Below, in pieces: positions 59,168-64,000 of a stretch of DNA of 64,000 nt (positions are counted from its first letter, which is position 1; every line of letters begins with the position of its first letter). The notes beneath the pieces are model-generated. The model saw only the letters and a program-made list of their open reading frames with translations, was not told the origin of the DNA and did no database searches. The DNA comes from Boswellia sacra (taxonomy: Eukaryota; Streptophyta; Magnoliopsida; Sapindales; Burseraceae): the NCBI GenBank assembly GCA_013180625.2, contig SNVD02010198.1:62001-126000 (forward strand). The letters run 5' to 3'. The translations under genes were made by a program, and so were the position numbers.

Positions 59168-59182
59168 CTACCCTTCGTGGAA
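59041..59182. repeat. Perfect 41-bp inverted repeat across the Copia-2 right junction
   Basis: Arm 1 at 59041-59081 (starts TTCCACGAAGGGTAGCGTAG) and arm 2 at 59142-59182 are exact reverse complements with a 60-bp spacer. Arm 2 spans the LTR end, the CTACC duplication and ten bases of Copia-1 LTR. Confidence 0.97.
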
Positions 59183-59983
59183 TACCAATAATTAGAGCTA
59201 GGTATAATTTATCGTTTTACCTTTCTAATTACGTCTTAAGCCCTTGATATTAGTTTTATAGTATTTAAATGATTTAGATTTATTACAATAAATCCTAGTT
59301 TAATGAACAACCATCATTAAATACTTGATCAAGATTTTATCATTTAAAACCTTGTAAAATCATCAAGGTAGTATTCTACAATCCTTTCAGAGTCATGAAT
59401 TCCATATCTATCATATAATGTTAACTAACATATAGATCTTATATTCCTGACTAGCTAAGGTATTTAACTTTCATTTTAGATCTCACTTTATATTCTAGTT
59501 ATAGAATATAACTTGTATACTAAAGGTACACTACCCACTTAGGATTAAGTTAAGAATGTCTTTAGTTCTCGGGTATAGAAATTCACATTCGGTCACAATA
59601 TTTCTACCAAATAGATAATTTCTACGTGGTCCGTGTTCAATGTATTTACTGATGCACAAGTGTCTTTGTCATGAAGTCTCCACTTCAAATAGTTAGAGAT
59701 TCATCATTTCTCTATTGAAGACAAACAACACAATAACCTTGTCCAAACAAAGCGCCCAACTATTGTTTATATGTTGTGAACTAATTTTAAGTTATGATAA
59801 AATTCTATTTCTCATATATATCTTATATATACAGAACTTTATCAATATACAAGCTCTGAAGCCCCTAGTCATTAATACAATCATATTGGGATAATTTATA
59901 AATAATAACTTCTATTCATTTATAACAATAATGTTTATATTATTACAGAAAATCATCCATACTCTTAAGACAAATTTTTAACA
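59173..59983 (-). repeat. 5' LTR of Copia-1, outer part
   Basis: Continues the LTR cut at 11776: CTTCGTGGAATACCAATAAT aligns to CTTCATGGAATACAAATAAT near 2161 of the 3' LTR, and the match runs to the LTR end ...AAATTTTTAACA (59983). Flank TGTTT follows. Confidence 0.92.
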
Positions 59984-60940
59984 TGTTTGTCTTTTTCTTT
60001 TGTTGAAAAATACGGCCTTAACAAACCCTACCATTAAATGACTTCTATTAAAGTTGATGAGTTGGAGGATAAATTGGTAACTTTACATCTAAATAAAGAA
60101 ATAAATACAATGAAGTTTTAAATAATATAGCATATCCAAATCATCAATTTTAAAAAGATCGACATAACTTATCTTTGCTCTATGACTTTACCTATGGACT
60201 AATCAGAATCGTACTAAAATGCTAGAATTTTTTAATTAAAATTTTATACAAAATTTGATTTATTTGACATTCCTAATTTTTTTTAAAAAAAATTCTAGGC
60301 TCTACCAACTTGAATCAGTAGTATTGGAATTTGAGTTGCTTATTGCAGTTCCTTTTCCAAAGTAAATCAAATTGGTTATGTTCCAAATCTTAAATAAACA
60401 GCATACTTTTAGAAGAAATTTAAGAAACAAAATTTGCAAAGAAACCTATCTCTTTCTGGAAAATCAATAGTACTTACTGTTTCACTATAATAGTTCAATA
60501 TAGAAAACTAAAAACCATGAATAGAAAGACCTAGTACATTTCACTACCATTACAATGTCCTCAATCACAACCTCATTAAATAGCCTACCTCAACAAACCC
60601 AACCCATTTGAGAAGTGATAAACTACATAGAAGCTTGTATTCTAAAATTAAAACAAATTGTTACAAGCAATTTTCCAAAATATTTCTTTTTTTTTTTTCT
60701 GAATGACAACTATCAATGGACCAATGAACTGCTTCAACCAATAACATTTCACCTATTAGCTCAACCAAAGGCATAACCAACAATTAATCAACCACCTGAC
60801 ATTAAAAGTTGAAATCCAAACATCTACATGCACTAATCAACCAATAACCAAACCAAAAACATCAAGAAATTATGAGATTAGCAAGAAAGTGAGTAGAGAG
60901 AGTGCACGGGTTGCAACGTTTAATAAATTTTGACGATACG
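59984..60940. other. Right flank, no gene seen
   Basis: AT-rich; short A/T runs (60275-60292, 60687-60700). No ORF with recognisable content. Confidence 0.5.
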
Positions 60941-61187
60941 CAGGGACGGATCTAGGATTTTTTTCTTGCCCTGGTTAAATTTTATTAGAAAAATCTTGAT
61001 GATACAAGAAAATTTAATTAATAAAAAAAAGTGAAATTTCACACCTAGATAGGAGGGACATAATGAACCTTACCTCTCAAAATACATATTCTATACGTAG
61101 ATAAATGTGATATTAAAAGATAACAAAATACAAAAAATAAAATGCAATGCAAATAGAATAATAATGAATTACTAAAGTTGTACCCTA
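60941..61187 (-). other. Terminal part of a hAT element
   Basis: CAGGGACGGATCTAGGATTT (60941-60960) has the form of a hAT terminal inverted repeat end (CAGGGxCGGA). It lies about 245 bp past the stop codon of the transposase remnant, a fitting distance. I could not find the partner end within the window. Confidence 0.55.
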
Positions 61188-61718
61188 CGATGTCTTATAG
61201 CATAAAAATTCATCAATTATTCCATCTGAATCAACACAATCATTCAATTCTTTTTCGATATAAACGACCATGCAATCGGTAAGAAACTCATCCTCCATCT
61301 TGTTACAGAGTGTTGTTTTGATAAATTTCATAGCCGAAAAAGCCCATTCTACTGTTGCTATGGAAAATCGAAGAGTCAATACTAGACAAATCAATCTATC
61401 AGCCAAGAAGTAGACATTTGACCTTTGTGTTTCAACTAATTTTTGACATAGTTCAGAAAGTGAGGAAATATTTTGAAAATTAGGATCATTGACTACATAA
61501 AACTGAAAATGTTCTAATTACCTTCTCAAATCATTAATCTCAATTCGAGTAAAATTCGCATCATAAACCTCTTGAAGTTTAGGAGTATATTATTCATTTA
61601 TTATTGGAACATCACTTTCAGATTGAGAACATGCCTCATTTGATGCTTGACTATCATATGGTCTCTCAAAGAATGATTGAATAGTTCTCCTTGGCGTCTT
61701 TGGTTGATTGTTTGACAT
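61185..61718 (-). pseudogene. hAT transposase, internally deleted
   Basis: The minus-strand start at 61718 reads MSNNQPKTPRRTIQSFFERP, typical of the N-terminus of plant hAT (TTF/zinc-finger type) proteins, and soon stops. The C-terminal dimerisation domain follows: FQNISSLSELCQKLVETQRS, then ADRLICLVLTLRFSIATVEW, AFSAMKFIKTTLCNKMEDEF and LVVYIEKE-like text up to 61185. The zinc-finger and catalytic middle parts (normally 500 or more residues) are missing. The conserved S/T-A-T-V/T-E-R motif has W for R. Such deletion derivatives are non-autonomous and may have been mobilised by intact relatives. Confidence 0.8.
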
Positions 61719-62811
61719 TTTATCCTACAATAACAATTATGATATAATATTATGATCACAAATCATGTTATATTTCAAAAACAAAATCAAAGTAAATGTG
61801 TTGATTTCCACTCACAAATCTGGAACCTGGTTGCACCTAGCTTGATTAAGCTAACTAGAACTGTTTGCAGTTACCTAAACAAAGCAATGCCAGTTTTATA
61901 ATTTTCAATAAATAATATACTCGTCCGATTTACATGAGATTTTACATAGGCCTTCTAATAATGTGTTTTTAAAACCATATAAAATTTCACAGTATTATAA
62001 ATTTGTTAAGTAGCCTTAATAATTCAATTTTTTAGACACAACAATTTTATCAAACAATTTTTAAAACTGACATCCCCCCATTCAAAAACATGTAATAATT
62101 CATTATTAATTCATAAAATTATAAATATTTTGAAATTTAAACTAAACACAAAGAAAAACAAATATAATAAATTTCATAAATTTTTTAGACTTCTAGTTAC
62201 CTCAAATAACTTTCACAAAATTAACCTCCTACAGAAAACTGAAAACTCCAGCATTGAACAATCATCTTCAAGAATTCATAAAAAATCTGAGACTCAACAT
62301 TTTTTAGTGAAATAAATTTTGAAAAAATCTTTGAGATCCCTATTTTAACATATATAAACTTCAGTATAAAAATCAAAGTAGAAGAACTGCAGAAAGTTTC
62401 AAAGTCTATGAAGTTCACTGCAAATCCTAGGTTTTTATCACTAATATCTTAAAAACTAACATTTCAACTAAGAAAATCAATAACTTTGACTATCAATTTT
62501 GTCTTAGGATTTCATTCATTTGAATCATTTTCCACTTCTCTCTAAAACTTTCCTACAACAATAATACCAAGGAAGATAAATTCATCATATGAAACAAACC
62601 AACATGAAACAACCCAACATATTTAAACAAATTCAAATGCATACCATAATAAAGAGTCAGTGTTCTGATTTAGGAGGAGCTGCTGTTGCGAGGCCTTGGC
62701 TCGGAGTTGGAAAATTGCAAAGAATAACTAAAGTGAACGAGACTTGGAGTTGGCTGTTGTTTTGTTTGGGGATGACTCTAGTAAACAAATTGGTAAAGTA
62801 ACATTTTACAA

Positions 62812-62815
<4 letters not shown>
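61719..62815. other. Intergenic stretch, possibly the 5' part of the hAT element
   Basis: No gene recognised. GC-richer short segment at 62665-62770 (GGAGGAGCTGCTGTTGCGAG). No terminal repeat matching CAGGGACGGATC found by eye. Confidence 0.4.

Positions 62816-62857
<42 letters not shown>
62816..62857. repeat. (AT)n microsatellite
   Basis: About 42 bp of pure AT alternation. A shorter one lies at about 62957-62970. Confidence 0.95.
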
Positions 62858-62860
<3 letters not shown>

Positions 62861-63140
62861 TAACTGAACAAATATACAATTCATCATTACGTATATAGAC
62901 AAGCCGGCTCATTTGTCTAGAATTGTTAAGCGAAAAACTTAAAATAGTAATAATAATATATATATATATTAATTATCTAGGAGTATTTTAGTAAAACTGA
63001 GAAAAGCCATAGGCATTTATCAATTATCTGCATAAACACTGTGTTTAGTTATGTTATTTATATCTGCAGCATTGTCAGTCAATTTTTCAACTTAAGTAGG
63101 ATTGAGCTACTTTAATTGTTTAACTTTACTAGTAATTTAA

Positions 63141-63288
63141 TGTTAAAACCAGAGAGGGCTACCAGTTATGATGTGCGAATGCTATACTTAGAAAGTAGCT
63201 TCAATGTATCTAGAAAATATGTTGAGGCAACCCACTCTAATTGAAGAGGGCTACCTTATTTAATGTGTGAAAGCTGCTGGTTTTAACA
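63141..63288. repeat. 148-bp structure with perfect 12-bp inverted ends
   Basis: TGTTAAAACCAG (63141-63152) and CTGGTTTTAACA (63277-63288) are exact reverse complements with TG...CA ends. Inside, AGAGGGCTACC plus TTATGATGTG / TTAATGTGTG occurs twice in direct orientation (63153 and 63245). No clear target duplication. Confidence 0.7.
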
Positions 63289-63832
63289 AAAAATAATTCT
63301 TGTTGAGATTAATGTTTATGTCGTAAGAAGCATGCTCATATTGACCACTCAACAGAATTATGTGCTAAGATGATAAAGATTGATGTTAATATGAGTTTAA
63401 TCAGCTCTGATGCATGCTTGGTTTTAAAATGACTTTATAAAGCTCAGATATTTCAGTTATATAAAGCTTAATTGTTTTCAGTTATATGCAGTATAACTTT
63501 CGACCAGTGCTTCATGTCTGACTCTGTTTTATTTTCTTATGTATTGATGTGTCAATAAAGTGAGCCATGTCAAAAAAGGTCGTTTTGAGGGAAGGATTTT
63601 TCAGTGGCAGGAAGGTTTTGGAGATTTTATAAGATTTCAAATTGTCTTATTTAATGAAGATTTTCAAAAATTATTTTGGAAATTATCATAATTAATGGAC
63701 ATATACAGATTTTCTCTTTCATTGAATGTAATCCTTTTGGAAAACGAATTTCATTCAAATATAAATTCCTAAAATATGGATTGGATTGGGATTTTGTGCT
63801 AGTTATATCACTCTTGGATATTACTTCTCGAT

Positions 63833-63840
63833 TATATAAA
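63833..63840 (+). promoter_or_regulatory. Putative TATA box of the edge gene
   Basis: TATATAAA, 70 bp before the ATG at 63910, with a CT-rich stretch (CTTCTTTCTTTTCTCTCC) between them, as is usual for plant 5' UTRs. Confidence 0.5.
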
Positions 63841-63909
63841 TTCCATATTTGTTTTTATCTACTCATTAACCCTAACACATAGCAAAGCTTCTTTCTTTTC
63901 TCTCCGATC

Positions 63910-64000
63910 ATGATGGTTGAACGCAAAGCTACAACTCCATCTTCTTCAACTGAACCCGAAACCACTAGCTCTTCTTCATTCTCTAACTTTTCGAATAAAG
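63910..64000 (+). CDS. 5' end of an unidentified gene, cut by the window edge
   Basis: MMVERKATTPSSSTEPETTS followed by a Ser-rich stretch, 30 codons open to the end of the window. Upstream TATA and CT-rich leader support a start. Low-complexity Ser/Thr N-termini of this kind occur both in ordinary plant proteins and at the start of copia polyproteins, so the product cannot be named. Confidence 0.5.
   Translation, partial: MMVERKATTPSSSTEPETTSSSSFSNFSNK

Larger units (their letters stand above)
1261..59983 (-). mobile_element. Copia-1: Ty1/copia LTR retrotransposon, interrupted
   Basis: A minus-strand copia element whose ends lie nearly 59 kb apart because another element split its 5' LTR. 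In minus orientation the order is 5' LTR (59983-59173, then 11776-10485), primer site, leader, gag, integrase, RT, RNase H, polypurine tract, 3' LTR (2965-1261). LTRs end TG...CA-like. The outer flanks are TGTCT on the left and TGTTT on the right, a 5-bp target duplication with one mismatch. Domain order (integrase before RT) is the copia order. All coding regions carry stops or frameshifts, so it is dead. RT and RNase H wording resembles the Tork-type copia group; that lineage call is tentative. Confidence 0.9.

Noticed and set aside
62660..62770. Short GC-richer ORF near 62589-62801 as a small gene
   Set aside because: No domain, no repeat of the frame elsewhere, and it runs into the AT microsatellite.

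Overview
The window is plant nuclear heterochromatin-like DNA, AT-rich and almost entirely made of nested LTR retrotransposons. A plant host, probably a eudicot, is indicated by Ty1/copia elements primed by initiator tRNA-Met, Tat-lineage Ty3/gypsy elements, an Athila-type element with the TGGCGCCGTTGCCGGGGA primer site, plant mobile domain (PMD) sequences and a captured LOG gene. The species cannot be told. I saw no rRNA or tRNA gene and no complete ordinary host gene; a possible 5' gene start lies at the right edge (63910 onward).

The insertion history can be read from target-site duplications (TSDs). Layer 1 is a minus-strand copia element (Copia-1) from 1261 to 59983. Layer 2 is a plus-strand copy of the same copia family (Copia-2, 11777-59167) that landed inside the 5' LTR of Copia-1; it has TSD CTACC on both sides, and the rest of the split LTR resumes at 59173. 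Layer 3 is a cluster of Tat-lineage gypsy copies (15880-54293) in the leader of Copia-2: a plus-strand 5' piece (A), joined tail-to-tail at about 20567 to a minus-strand copy (B), which shares one LTR (26043-27919) with a fuller minus-strand copy (C). Layer 4 consists of a solo copia LTR (30607-32531, TSD CTGGA) inside C and an Athila-type element (43818-53018, TSD CTAAA) inside the outer LTR of C. Smaller TIR elements lie in the copia LTR and leader.

Coding content is mostly decayed gag/pol. Copy C still shows gag, protease, G-patch, RT with YVDD, two RNase H regions and integrase in order. Between its pol end and 3' LTR it carries two intron-containing host-like genes on the opposite strand: a PMD protein and a DUF7745-like protein.

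The most interesting unit is the Athila-type element. It has lost the gag core and the RT, RNase H and integrase, but it carries two extra genes in sense orientation. One is an intronless LOG-family (cytokinin riboside 5'-monophosphate phosphoribohydrolase) sequence with one frameshift. The other is an unrecognised 184-codon ORF with a Cys cluster. Directly upstream of the LOG sequence is a 66-bp tandem repeat, each unit with a perfect G-box.

Other anomalies: a 38-bp block made of two inverted Tn5 mosaic ends (44757-44794) that looks like leftover Nextera mate-pair junction adapter in the assembly; two inserts of about 50% GC in Copia-1 that may be organelle DNA; and a perfect 41-bp inverted duplication of the Copia-2 right insertion junction. 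The flanks (1-1260 and 59984-64000) hold an internally deleted hAT transposase, simple repeats, small inverted-repeat structures and the edge gene start.
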